From NCBI RefSeq assembly GCF_900747795.2, contig NC_041409.2, positions 70,292,460-70,356,459 of the forward strand: a DNA stretch of 64,000 nt. The letters are read 5' to 3'. Positions 23,860-34,596 of the stretch are shown in pieces. Every line of letters starts with the position of its first letter. Within the stretch, counting starts at the first letter, position 1. This DNA comes from Erpetoichthys calabaricus (Eukaryota; Chordata; Cladistia; Polypteriformes; Polypteridae). A program made the position numbers and the translations under genes. The notes under the pieces are model-generated. The model saw only the letters and a list, made by a program, of their open reading frames with translations. It did no database searches and was not told the origin of the DNA.

Positions 23860-24165
23860 TACAGTGCTTCTGCCTCTCAGTATTAGGGACATGGCATGGA
23901 GGTTTTAGCTAAGTCACTGTGTGCACATGGAGTTTGCATATTATGTCCTCTCCTATCAGTGGTGTTTTTGTTATGCATGCACCCATTTCCTCCCGCTAAA
24001 AATGGGTGCATTTTAGGTTTTCACCTTTACATTGGCCCAGAAATTACAAGAGTTGGCAGGTGCTCTATAGTAGAAATGCCTTACCATCTGGAGTTGGTTT
24101 TTACCTTGATGCCAGTGGTGATGGGACAGATTTAGGCTCTATTTGATCCTGAAGTGGAAAAAAAT
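23860..24165 (+). repeat. diverged tRNA-derived SINE
   Basis: GTACAGTGCTTCTGCCTCTCAG, then CACATGGAGTTTGCATATT, CCCATTTCCTCCCGCT and a decayed tail follow the order of the full SINE at 28.2 kb. Old copy. Confidence 0.6.
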
Positions 24166-25539
24166 GGTTCCAGAAAATAAGCAAATGAATTGAACATCAA
24201 AGACCTGAAGTAAGTGTTAACTGAAATTATCTGAGCTCGCTAATGACTCCAAGTGAGTATTTGAGACACATTTTTTGACAGAAGAGAATACAGTGACAGA
24301 TCCTTGTCACAGCTCAGGCTTGCACAGTAGGCACCTTCTTGAGTATATTAAAAAGACAAGACACTTAAATTAAAGAGAATATGCTATAAGGTGTGTCAGA
24401 AAACAAAACATAAGGTGACCGGATGATCTATAAGGAAATAAAGTGAAAAGCTAGAAAAGCAGTTGAGAAGGCACAAGAAACTAAGAGATGGGAAGTTACA
24501 AGTGAAGTGTAGATTGAGAAAGGATTATTTTCAGGATCATGAAACACATGGCAAAATAGAATGAAGCATATTATCAAGGGAAGAGTGGTGCTCACAAGAT
24601 TTCATTATGGGTTGGCCTAATGTTGTGCACGCACACATGCACATAAAGGGCCCATGCATAGTCTTATCACTCCTTTAGTGCGCCAGACTAACATAAACTA
24701 AAAGAAACCAAAACTGGTGTCCCCAAGACAATGGAGGCAACTGCATCTTTTACTGTCACTTACAATGAAGAGCTAGTCCTTCCGGTGCTCCCCACTATTA
24801 AAAGTGTCCCTTTACAGGTGCTAACCCTGTGGGAAAAAAATAACAACCTTCTCATATCAGGTCCCCTGTAATTTATTACCTCAGTCACCCAATATGTGCA
24901 GATAAAGCTTAGAAATACACGCCTAAATATAAAGCTCTTATTAACATACACCATGGACTGAAAGTCAAAAAGCTTCACACCAGTCAAAAAAGAAAGAGAG
25001 TTGAGGATATGAAAGCTGAGTAGTGCCAAAGGATGCATCTGTGTGAGGGGGGCGACTTGTCTTAATTCAGAAGTCAGGCTTGCTCCATGGACGGTGAGTC
25101 TGACATCCAGATAGATGGTTGTTCTCTGTAGCCTCAGGCAATTTGTCCTTTATGTCATTTATCTCATGTAAGGTATTGGAATCCACAGTTTCTCACAAAT
25201 AATAAGCTAAATACTCTAATAAAAGCTCAGCCTAAGAGCTTGGGTTATTAAAGTATGTGTAAAATATCAAGAATGCTTGTCTGTATGTATCAAATTCCCT
25301 TGAGATGGATGCATTCCAACTGATCTTGTGAGTTGTAAATTAACCAACCATTCTGACTTAGGGTATTCATATCAGTTATACACTGAACAGACATTTAGAC
25401 AAAATACATGCATAAGTATTTTCTAACCTAGAATTAATAAATTAGCCTATAATACAGAATCCTAAGAGCCTCTAAATAATAGTAAAGTTTCAAATGTATA
25501 GCAAAAAAAGGTCACAGTGCTTGAAAAATTCTGAAAGAA
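24166..25539. other. no gene seen
   Basis: AT-rich. Nothing recognisable; a 92-codon minus frame (24760-25038) lacks any motif. Confidence 0.4.
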
Positions 25540-25800
25540 ACATTGCGATTGATAGGAATGTTATTAAGGATAACTGGGAGAAGTATGTGGAGAAGATGAT
25601 GAATTACAAAAATTAATGGGTTAATAATATTTTTTATAAGAAACTACAAGAACAGCTGTAAGTTTTCAAAAGAAGAGGTCACAAAAATGCTGAAAAAGAT
25701 AAAGGTTGGTCAGGCAGCGGTCCCAAATAAAGTAGCATCAAAAATGTGGAATGAATAGGAAGGTCCTGGAGTTGAATGGGTGATAGACCAGTGTAACATG
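25540..25800 (+). mobile_element. LINE fragment (RTE-like, pre-RT region)
   Basis: The plus strand can be read as EEVTKMLKKIKVGQA, PNKVASKMWNE and then GVEWVIDQCN, the '..KMK.GKA.GPD.I..E' region that precedes the reverse transcriptase core in RTE-type LINEs. Short and decayed. Confidence 0.5.
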
Positions 25801-27409
25801 ATTGTGTTTGAGGTGTGTACCCCACCACATCACAAAACGTGTGCATGAGGCTAACTGGGAACAATGTGATGGTTCAGTATGTGTTATTGGGGTTTCTGCC
25901 TTGCCTTCAGTGTTACCAAGATGTGCTTGAGCTCCTCAAGTACCTAAATCTGATAAAGCAGGCGTTTAAATGAATGGATTAGGAGAGAGATTTAATTTAT
26001 AACTGTCAGGGCATGTTCAAGGACCATTTCCACACAATGATACTTTTTTAAGGCACAATACTCAAAATTTGCTGCATGTCATTCAGAAAATGGGTATTTG
26101 AAACAAAGTATGTAAGGGAAGAAATTGTATAATCCAGTACATAACTGATAAAAGATTGTTTATTGGCCATATAATGGAATCAGTAACAAATCTGAAATTA
26201 AAAAATAAAAAATAATCTGTGAGTGTGTGTCTGTGTATGAAGCAATCAGTTACGCTACTCTGCTGGCAGCTTATTCACCACTGGTGCAAAGTTAGACTCT
26301 TTCCTGTGTCTGATGTAGAAGGAAGTTTACTGGTTTTAGAGTTACTGTGTGCAAAGACAAATGGATGGTAAGATACAGGCATATGAATGTGGTTGTGACA
26401 TAAGTACTGTCTTTTTCTTTTTTAAGAAATCCCAAAAATCAAGTTTTTTGTCCGTGTGGTGGTGCTTTAACATTTGGGATGTTGTGTATACAATAAACAG
26501 CAATAAAATACAGAAGACAAGACATTTATTATTAAGTTCATCAGCAGATTGAGGTATAAGTAAATGAATTGAAGTTCAATTAAAGAATGGTATTGTAGGT
26601 GCTGAGAGTTGATTAATATTTCAAAGAGTTCCTCCAAAATGGTTCATCAGACCACTGTTGAGTATCCACAGGAACTCTTCTTTAATTTAAATGGTGCTCA
26701 CAATTCATTCCTAGAAATAAGAAAAAAAAAAATTAGGTGTTGATAATAAATTGTAAATTTAACAACTCATTTGGCTTATTTTTTCCACCCGCCAAACAAC
26801 TGCAGTTCCTATAGCACAGTGCATATGTTAATAGTGTGAAACATTATATTTTCTATGTGGAAAATTAAGAGAGCTTGTTTCTCTTGGTACAAAGAAATAA
26901 TAACCTTTTATCATTAATACCACTAACAGGTGTTTTTCCTTTTAACAGGAGGAAAACTTGTGGCCAAGTAGTTTTTGAAAAAAAAAAACATGATTTAAGT
27001 ACAGCTATGTGGAAATGCTGGTGTAGTGTGACAAACACAATCACACGTGCTGAATCACATACACGCATAATGGTTTGAAGGCAGATGTGTACTCAAGTGA
27101 TATGATATTTTTACTAAACCGTGCCACATTCACAGCCAAGTTCCCCGTTCCATCAGTACTTCCAGCTTCAGCATGGTACAATCTTAGATTGAGGTCAACA
27201 TCTTCATGTAGCACAAGCCAAGAAAGGAGACTGCTTATGTTTGCATTTGCATACATTGTTTGGCTTCCTGTGCTTGTAAAAACAAGGGAGTACTGCCTTC
27301 TAGTGCTATGCTCTTTACTTATGGCCTGTGCAATCCACAATGGCGTGATCTACTTTCTCTGCATCAACTTGATGCTAACTGTCCACTTTGTACATGAGAG
27401 GGCAAATAT
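25801..27409. other. no gene seen
   Basis: Two overlapping opposing frames at 27041-27416 (99 and 113 codons) have no recognised domain. Part may be flank of the mariner relic. Otherwise AT-rich. Confidence 0.4.
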
Positions 27410-27925
27410 TCCTTGAATTGTTACAAAAAAAGAAACCTTTATTATAAAACTTGCAGCAATTCCCTTTTAGTCACCTTTAAAATGCACTCCTTGAGGTGCA
27501 ATGTTCAACCACTTTTTCTATTCCTGGAAACTTTTCCTATTTTCCTCTTTTGTTATTGTGTCAACAGCCTCCTGCAAGTTTTTTTCTTTTTGGATTTCTT
27601 ACACAGTAGAAAATCTTCTTACTTTGTCTCAATTTTAATTTTGGGAACAAAAAAAAAAAAAAAACTCCCAGGGAATGAGACCTGGTGAATTTGGGTGGTG
27701 CAAAACAACAACCACATTGTTTTTGGTCAAAAACTACTCTTTGACTAACAATGCAGTGAGTGCAGGTGCACTTGTCATGGTGTAAAATGCAGCTTTGTAT
27801 GCACCTCTGCTCCAGATGATTTTTTCCTGACGCTTTTCCACAGCCGCCTAAGCAATTCGGTGTAATGTTGCTGATTAGAAGTCTTATTCATAGGTAAACT
27901 CTTTATTAACAAGTCTGTCAATTTG
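27410..27925 (-). pseudogene. mariner-type transposase remnant
   Basis: Read on the minus strand, the order of blocks matches the C-terminal half of mariner transposases (the SETMAR-like type). First comes NQQHYTELLRRLWKSVRKK (family: N..YY.E.L.RLR.AVR.K). Next is a decayed catalytic stretch, then PKLKLRQSKK, and IEKVVEHCTS near the end. Several stops and frame changes and a poly-A run interrupt it. No TIRs were located. Confidence 0.65.
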
Positions 27926-28235
27926 CAAAAATGTAACTGTCATTGTTCTAATGTTTAATGTGACCTGATGTGCTTTGTGAAAAAAAAATTGCCAAAGTCA
28001 CGATTGCATGATTATAAAATTAATGTCAGAAATGCACTCCCAATCAACTCAGCAAAATGCCACTCAGCAGACTAATTAATCAGACTGTAGGCATAAAATT
28101 CCTAGTAGCATAGTCCATAACTACACCCTACTCTTGTGCTGTCGTCCAGTTCTTGGAATTTTCAGGTCCCCCCTCATATAGTAACAGCTTTGTTGCTGAA
28201 TCAGACAGTTGGCATCATGTGTTATAAGTCAAGGC
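27926..28235. other. no gene seen
   Basis: Short AT-rich spacer up to the SINE target-site duplication. Nothing recognisable. Confidence 0.4.
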
Positions 28236-28248
28236 AGAGCATAACCAT

Positions 28249-28582
28249 CCATCCATTATCCAACCCGCTATATCCTAATACAGGGTCACACTGGTCTGCT
28301 GGAGCCAATCCCAGCCAACACAGGGCACAAGGCAGGAACAAACCCCGGCCAGGGCGCCAACCCACTGCAGGGTGCACACACACACCAAGCACACATTAGG
28401 GACAATTTAGGATCGCCAATGCACCAAACCTGCATGTCTTTGGACTGTGGGAGGAAACTGGAGCACCCAGCGGAAACCCATGCAGACACGGGGGGAACAT
28501 GCAAACTCCATGCAGGGAGGACCTGGGAAGCGAACCCAGGTCTCCTTACAGCAGCGCTACCACTGCGCCACCATGCTGCCCC
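28249..28582 (-). mobile_element. complete tRNA-derived SINE
   Basis: On the minus strand the head reads GGTGGCGCAGTGGTAGCG (box A) and GGTTCGCTTCC (box B), a Pol III promoter. The body contains GTGCATTGGCGATCC, and the tail ends in GGATGG repeats. A perfect 13-bp target duplication AGAGCATAACCAT flanks it (28236-28248, 28583-28595), so it is a clean LINE-mobilised insertion and the best reference copy in the window. Confidence 0.93.
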
Positions 28583-28599
28583 AGAGCATAACCATTGAT

Positions 28600-29147
28600 G
28601 AATTATTATCTTTATTCACTCAGGGCAGGTCAAACAAATCTGGCAAGTCTGGCATCAAATTTTAGATAACATCTGAGATTAATAACAAACATGCATTAAG
28701 TTCTATTTCTTACTTGGAGAAGGATCCCACTCAGTTACCAGGGAAAGACAGTCTGCAACTGTGGTGATGTCACTTGTTGAGTCTTTCACACGTAATAGGA
28801 GAAAAATGACTGCTGAAAATATTTTCCTATCACATTCCATTGCAAACACTTGTCAAAAAACAAGTGTGCCAATTAATTGAACTGCAATAAAAAAATAGAC
28901 AGGTGCTGCCATACTTCTGTGAAAAGTGCAAAGGCAGGGCAAGGTGAGAGGATGCACACAAAGCAAAACACAAATAAGTAAGGTTCCACTGTTTAACATT
29001 TGGGAGCCACTCACAAACTGCAAAAATAAGTGCAGACTGCTGATGTGTACAGTTTTACAATCAGTTCATCATTCCTCTTGCAACTTTATATACAGTACAT
29101 AGTTTGTGAAACAGGCAAGTATGAGTGTAATATTTGCAAATCATTTA
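28600..29147. other. no gene seen
   Basis: AT-rich spacer. Nothing recognisable. Confidence 0.4.
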
Positions 29148-30968
29148 CAGTATTTTGCACACCATAAGGCGCACTGGATTGAAAGGCGCACTCTCAATTG
29201 CGGGGCTTATTTCTGTACTTAAGCCATACATAAGGCGCACCGTATTATTCGGCGCATGCAAAAACAAGGTAACAGAAGCAAAACAATGAGTTTAGTTAAA
29301 CCTTATTCTACTACGTATTTAAAAATACACTCACATTGTTTTTTGATCAGTTTGTTGTCACAAATCCATCGAAGTCCTCACCTTCTGTATCTGAATTGAA
29401 CAGATGGGCAAGTTCGCCATCAAACATGCCGGGTTCCCTCTCGTCATTGTCGGAATCAGTCTCGTTGCCGGGTGGCTGTTCAGCAATGATTCCAGCTTTC
29501 GCGTAAGCTCGGACAACAGTCGAAGCAGACACCTTAGCCCAGGCATCCACAATCCATTCACATATGGTGGCGTAACTCACCCGGCGCTGCCTTCCAGTCT
29601 TAGTAAAGGTGTGTTCGCCGTCTCTCATCCATCGCTCCCATGACGCTCGCATCTTCACTTTGAACGCCCTGTTTACACCGATGTCCAGCGGTTGGAGTTC
29701 TTTTGTTAATCCTCCTGGAATGATGGCAAGCTCCGTATTCATTTGCTTCACTTGTTTTTTCACAGTAGCGGTGATATGGGCACGCATGGAGTCGCAGATC
29801 AACAAAGACGGTGATGCATGGAAAAACCCACCCGGTCTCTTCACATACACCTCTCTCAGCCACTCTCTCATTTTCTCCTCGTCCATCCAGCCCTTTGGAT
29901 TGGCCTTAACGATGACTCCGGCTGGAAACTTTTCTTTTGGCAGCGTCTTCCTCTTAAAAATGACCATAGGTGGTAGTTTCTGTCCATTACCGTGGCAACC
30001 AAGAACAACAGTGAAAGCCGATTTCTCATGCCCCGTGGTGCGTATGGATACCGTGCTGGTCCCCTTTTTCTCCACAGTATGGTTCACGGGGATGTCAAAA
30101 GTGAGAGGGACCTCGTCCATGTTGGTGATGTGGTTGGGCTGGATTTTTTTGTCGGTAATCTTGTTGCTGCAGTAGGTGCGGAAGATGGTCAGCTTTTCTT
30201 TGTAATCCGCTGGCAGTTGCTGCGCCACGGTAGTTCGTGCGCGGATGGCGAGATGGCGCCTTTTCATAAAACGAAAGCACCAAGACGGACCTCCTTGAAA
30301 GTGCTCGAACTTCATGTCTTGTGCTATCGTTATTGCCTTCAGTCGAATGGTGACTGTAGAGACGCTTCTCCCGGCTGCTCTTTGTTCAAGAATCCATTGT
30401 TCAAGTTGGTCTTCCAACTCTGGCCACCTCGCCTTGTTCCCGCGGAAACTCTTTTTTGTCTTTTTAACTTGGCGCAATTCATTCTCCTGCTTCCTCCACT
30501 TCCGAACCATAGATTCATTGATTTTAAATTCTCTCGCTGCTGCTCTATTCCCATTTACAACCGCGTAACTGATAGCCTGTAGTTTGAATTGTGCATCGTA
30601 AGCATGTCTCTTCTCTGATGCCATTTTCAGGGTCCTTAGCCAAACAAATGTGGTTTCGCAGTGCACCAGTAGTACAATATACCTACCTGCCGTAGGCGTG
30701 GCGGAGGTAAGTGTACGTGGCTTTACGTAATGTTCTGCAATTGGTTTATCGCTGCCAGCCTTCATAGTGTACGTATTACTACGTCCCTATGTCGGCAGGA
30801 AATGGTCTGACAGTCAATCAAGCAGAGCGCTTACTAAAATGCACAACAACATTTTTACAGATTTTGGAACTCAGTGCACACATAAGGCGCACCGAATTTA
30901 AAGGCGCACCGTGGATTTTTGAGAAAATTAAAGGCTTTTAAGTGCGCCTTATAGTGCGCAAAATACTG
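29148..30968 (-). mobile_element. complete autonomous-looking pogo-family DNA transposon
   Basis: The left end CAGTATTTTGCACACCATAA and the right end, read inward as CAGTATTTTGCGCACTATAA, are near-identical inverted repeats running into AAGGCGCAC. Subterminal copies of 'AAGGCGCACY' occur at both ends. TA duplications flank it (29146-29147, 30969-30970). It encodes one uninterrupted transposase on the minus strand. 1821 bp, which suits a whole pogo element. Confidence 0.93.
29347..30624 (-). CDS. pogo-family transposase (DDD), intact
   Basis: It should bind the element ends and catalyse cut-and-paste transposition in the nucleus. From the chosen start MASEKRHAYDAQFK it is 425 aa. The frame also opens 47 codons upstream (30765), but that part has no homology and runs into the subterminal region. 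An N-terminal helix-turn-helix (about residues 11-50, with KLQAISYAV and INESMVRKWRKQE) resembles the Brinker-type domain of POGK-like proteins. A second DNA-binding region follows (about 60-135). The DDE-1 superfamily core has catalytic D170 (ITNMDEVPL), D278 (LLICDSMRAH) and D314 (LQPLDIGVNRAFK), a DD35D spacing. The C-terminus is acidic. No stop or frameshift is visible. Confidence 0.93.
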   Translation of the reverse strand: MASEKRHAYDAQFKLQAISYAVVNGNRAAAREFKINESMVRKWRKQENELRQVKKTKKSFRGNKARWPELEDQLEQWILEQRAAGRSVSTVTIRLKAITIAQDMKFEHFQGGPSWCFRFMKRRHLAIRARTTVAQQLPADYKEKLTIFRTYCSNKITDKKIQPNHITNMDEVPLTFDIPVNHTVEKKGTSTVSIRTTGHEKSAFTVVLGCHGNGQKLPPMVIFKRKTLPKEKFPAGVIVKANPKGWMDEEKMREWLREVYVKRPGGFFHASPSLLICDSMRAHITATVKKQVKQMNTELAIIPGGLTKELQPLDIGVNRAFKVKMRASWERWMRDGEHTFTKTGRQRRVSYATICEWIVDAWAKVSASTVVRAYAKAGIIAEQPPGNETDSDNDEREPGMFDGELAHLFNSDTEGEDFDGFVTTN

Positions 30969-31139
30969 TACACAGCAAAACACTACTTTTTACTTAGTTT
31001 ATTATTTTAAGTTTCCAGCTTATTGAAAAATATTATTTTCCCTTTTACAATTAAATACTGAAGTGTTTTATGCCAAGCAACAGTGCAACTTTAGAAAGTC
31101 GCTTATGTCAGCATCCCTTTGGGACTGTCTTGATCCAGA

Positions 31140-31505
31140 CAGAACAACACAGTGCCAGGTGAGAAGATACATACTCAATATAACAAAAGATTAAGATGGT
31201 ATAAAATGTCACCATGCCAAGAATCTGTTCTGACTGCTGTCTGTTTTATATTAAGCTGACAAGCTACTTGCTATCTACAAATGTTTGCAGATGATTGCAG
31301 TTCGGTCCAGAGGTTTGTTTTTTTTGGCAAGTGTTTGCCATAGAAAGTGAAATATTGTCAGTCGTGACTTTTCTCCAATTACTTGTGAAAGACTCAAGAG
31401 ATTATGATAGTGTGAAGTATCACCATGCTAAGAAACTGCACTGACTGCCTGTGCAGACTATTTTATAATAAGCCTGTAAGCTGCTTGCCATCTATAAATG
31501 TTTGT
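31140..31505. repeat. degenerate direct duplication, period about 212 bp
   Basis: Two units share TCACCATGC.AAGAA and then TTTTATA.TAAGC, followed by AAGCT.CTTGC.ATCTA.AAATGTTTG (about 31209-31290 and 31421-31502). The similarity spans about 80-100 bp with point differences. Origin unknown. Confidence 0.6.
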
Positions 31506-31879
31506 CATATCCAAAGGCATATGTGAGTATGGTTGTAAATTTTCAAACTATCTCTATAAAAAAAATTCTGTTACACTTGATATTTTATGTTTTTCGCTAA
31601 TTGCAATATGATTGTTTTGCTTTCACTAATAAATACTGATGCAGTTTTCTTCCAGGTGTAGTGCAACCCAGTGATTTTTTTTAAAATGAAAAAGTATGGA
31701 AACATTTAAACTCAAAATACAGTGGTGCCTCATAGTTCAAACAATTCTAACTTTGAACGTTTCACAGTTTAAATGCTAAATTCGAGAGAAATATGATCCA
31801 GAGTTCGAACGATACCTCTACATTCGAACTGTGTGCGCAATGAAAAAAATACAGCAACAGATGGGGCTTATGATAGAGC

Positions 31880-32470
31880 GTAAATGTCATACATTATGTG
31901 CAGCCTTAGTGTTAGTACACCAGCTGTTGCTGAAATACCTTCTCTGTCCGGTCCTGTCCTGCTGGTGTACTATGCAGCCTGCTAACTCGATAGCTGTATC
32001 TGGAATGAGTGAATAAGTCGAGGTCTCTGTAATTAGCAGAATGCAACCATCCTTAACAATCTTATTCGCTGCAACCCGTAGCTTCAATTTGTTCATCTTA
32101 TTTGCTAGGGATCTTGCATTGGTGAGAAAAATACCAGGAAGAGGCAGCTTGTGTGGCCGCCTTCGAAGCCTTGCCAGCATGCCATACCCTCTTCTTCCTC
32201 CTGTCCCTGCACTGCCTCCGTCTCCTACCTGTGGGGATGGTAATCCACAGGGAGCCCTGATGCCTGGCTATGTCCACCGGGATGTCATGGACACGGAGGA
32301 ACCCAGCTATAACAGTCCATTCTCTGCATTGTCCTATTTTTAGGAGATCGTGCCAGCTGTAGACATTATATGCCCAGCAGTATGTTATTATAACAAACAG
32401 TAACACATACACAAAAGGACAAACAATGCCCCGAAAGGAAGAGTACCAAGCTGTTGTGTCTATACATTTC
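31880..32470 (-). mobile_element. LINE 5' coding fragment (endonuclease start) inside the Tigger-like element
   Basis: The minus strand reads IPVDIARHQGSLWITIP, then PLPGIFLTNARSLANKMNKL, LLITET and IPDTAIELAGC, ending near SWCTNTK. This is the start of the apurinic-endonuclease domain of a common fish LINE. The rest of the element is missing. Confidence 0.75.
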
Positions 32471-32637
32471 ATTTTGTTATACAGTATTTACATATTTTAT
32501 TTGTTTTCATGTTTTAATTTATTATTTATGGCATTTTACTGTGTTACTTTTACCTTAAATTATATGTATTTGCTTTTCAAGTTTATTGAAACGGGTATTG
32601 TTTAGGGTCTGGGAATGGATTAATTCACTTTCCATTA

Positions 32638-33063
32638 CAGTAATCCCTCCTCCATCGCGGGGGTTGCGTTCCAGAGCCACCCGCGAAATAAGAAAATCCG
32701 CGAAGTAGAAACCATATGTTTATATGGTTATTTTTATATTGTCATGCTTGGGTCACAGATTTGCGCAGAAACACAGGAGGTTGTATAGAGACAGGAACGT
32801 TATTCAAACACTGCAAACAAACATTTGTCTCTTTTTCAAAAGTTTAAACTGTGCTCCATGACAAGACAGAGATGACAGTTCTGTCTCACAATTAAAAGAA
32901 TGCAAACATATCTTCCTCTTCAAATGAGTGCGTGTCAGGAGCACGGGCTGTCAGAAACAGAGAGCAAAGCAAACAAATCAATAGGGCTGTTTGGCTTAAG
33001 TATGCGAAGCACCGCGGCACAAAGCTGTTGAAGGCGGCAGCTCACACCTCCTCCGTCAGGAGC

Positions 33064-33100
<37 letters not shown>

Positions 33101-33555
33101 TAAAAACAAAGAGTGAAAAATCAATACGTGCCCTTTGAGCTTTTAAGTACATGAAGCTCCGTGCAGCATGTCGCTTCACTAAGCAGCTGCACACAGAAGG
33201 TAGCAACGTGACGATAATCTTTCAGCATTTTTAGACGAGCGTCCGTATCGTCTAGGTGTGCAAACAGCCCCCCTGCTCACACCCCCTACGTCAGGATCAG
33301 AGAAAGTCAGCGCAAGAGACACAGAGAAAAGTAAGTTGGGTAGCTTCTCAGCCATCTGCCAATAGTGTCCCTTGTATGAAATCAACTGGGCAAACCAACT
33401 GAGGAAGCATGTACCAGAAATTAAAAGACCAATTGTCCTCAGAAATCCGCGAACCAGCAAAAAATCCGCGATATATATTTAAATATGCTTACATATAAAA
33501 TCCGCGATAGAGTGAAGCCGCGAAAGGCGAAGCGCGATATAGCGAGGGATCACTG
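32638..33555. mobile_element. inner Tigger-like MITE nested in 31720-33650
   Basis: The left end CAGTAATCCCTCCTCCATCG and the right end TATAGCGAGGGATCACTG are inverted repeats. Subterminal 'AAAATCCGCGA' copies occur on both sides, with TA duplications (32636-32637, 33556-33557). It carries a (GA)n microsatellite at about 33066-33096. No transposase. 918 bp. Confidence 0.88.
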
Positions 33556-33657
33556 TACTTCTAAAGGGGAAAACTGATTCAGACTTCAAACTATACAAAG
33601 TTCAAATGGCCTACTGAAATGAATTAAGATCAAAGTACGAGGCACCACTGTATGAAA

Positions 33658-34365
33658 ACAACACATGCTGTATACCAAGAATTATTTATTTTTACATTCA
33701 TTCAAGCTCTATTTGGCTATCTAAGTTATAGGGCAGGGTGGATGTGCTATCAGGATGCTGAGCTGATGGGCCATTGGCAAGAACTAAGGGGTTCAGATGC
33801 CAATGCATTATAGTACTAAAAATGTGTTGTGGTTCTAGTGTTAAAGGGCAAAATGTATCTTTCCTGATGGAGTATCTCATATAGTTAAGTTAAATTTCTA
33901 TTGACCATAGGTGGGCTCACCACATGCAGGAGACTTCCTCCATTGTGGCCACTTTTATTCAGAATTCAGAGAATCGGCAGTCGTACAATGGACCAGTATT
34001 TGTGGTTGGCTAATCTCAAAAAAGTTGACAGCCATTGACACTGGAGCTTGGACAGTGTAGGTGATCTTCCATTTTTGCTTCCACTTAGGCAGCTCTGCAG
34101 ATACCGAGTGTAAACCAGACTGATACCCCTTTCCCTTATAAGTATAAATACACTAAAATATCTACCTATTCACTAGTCATCTAGTAATTAGAACCCCATC
34201 CTCCCATTTTTTATATTAACAGAATAAACCAATTCCAAACCTATCTGAATGACTTGCATTTCCTTTTCCTTGGCAATTCCAACTCCTCCTCTACATTTGC
34301 TATGCCATAAATTCTATATCCAGGTCTGTTGTGGAGATTGCCAAGGAGATAACCTCCCCAAATGA
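33658..34365. other. downstream flank of the methyltransferase gene
   Basis: AT-rich. A minus-strand AATAAA lies near 33953 (TTTATT on plus) and could serve the methyltransferase. A terminal exon that replaces the read-through C-terminus may lie here, but I could not fix one. Confidence 0.35.
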
Positions 34366-34596
34366 TCAAGCTACTTCAAACAAATCCTCTTTATCAGTAG
34401 GAGAATTGTGAAAAGCAAGCTCATACCTTTGCATTTGTGCTGTTTCATCTGTCAAAGGTATGAATTGAACACGCATCATTTTTTTTATGACCACAGTACC
34501 GTCCTCTTGTTTGTCATGCTGCTCAAGGTACTGTATCCCACCATATTTCCCAACAGGCAAGACCATCCTGCCACCTGGCTTCAGCTGTGAAAGAAG
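34366..34596 (-). CDS. pcmtl: methyltransferase exon 7 with possible alternative end
   Basis: Acceptor TTTCGCAG|CTT. It encodes [20 protein letters not shown] and on to [17 protein letters not shown]. There a donor-like AAAG|GTATGA occurs at the position where PCMT1 splices to its tiny last exon (ending ..RWK or ..RDEL). If it is not used, reading continues 19 residues ([19 protein letters not shown]) to a TGA-type stop at 34366-34368. The true C-terminus is therefore uncertain. Confidence 0.85.
   Translation of the reverse strand, partial: LLSQLKPGGRMVLPVGKYGGIQYLEQHDKQEDGTVVIKKMMRVQFIPLTDETAQMQRYELAFHNSPTDKEDLFEVA

Larger units (their letters stand above)
31720..33650. mobile_element. pogo/Tigger-like element (outer element of a nest)
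   Basis: The left end CAGTGGTGCCTCATAGTTCAAA and the right end AGTACGAGGCACCACTG are inverted repeats with TA on both sides (31718-31719, 33651-33652). Further subterminal matches of the form 'GTTCGAAC / GTTCAAA' occur. No transposase remains. The interior holds an antisense LINE fragment (31880-32470) and a complete inner MITE (32638-33555). Confidence 0.85.

Noticed and set aside
27041-27416. Paired 99- and 113-codon opposing frames
   Set aside because: No domain or splice support; probably flank of the mariner relic.
28249-28582. Possible functional tRNA gene from box A and box B
   Set aside because: The boxes belong to the head of a SINE with target duplications; no cloverleaf or anticodon arm can be supported.
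29609-30582. Plus-strand frames of 188 and 196 codons
   Set aside because: They are antisense shadows of the pogo transposase, with no motif of their own.
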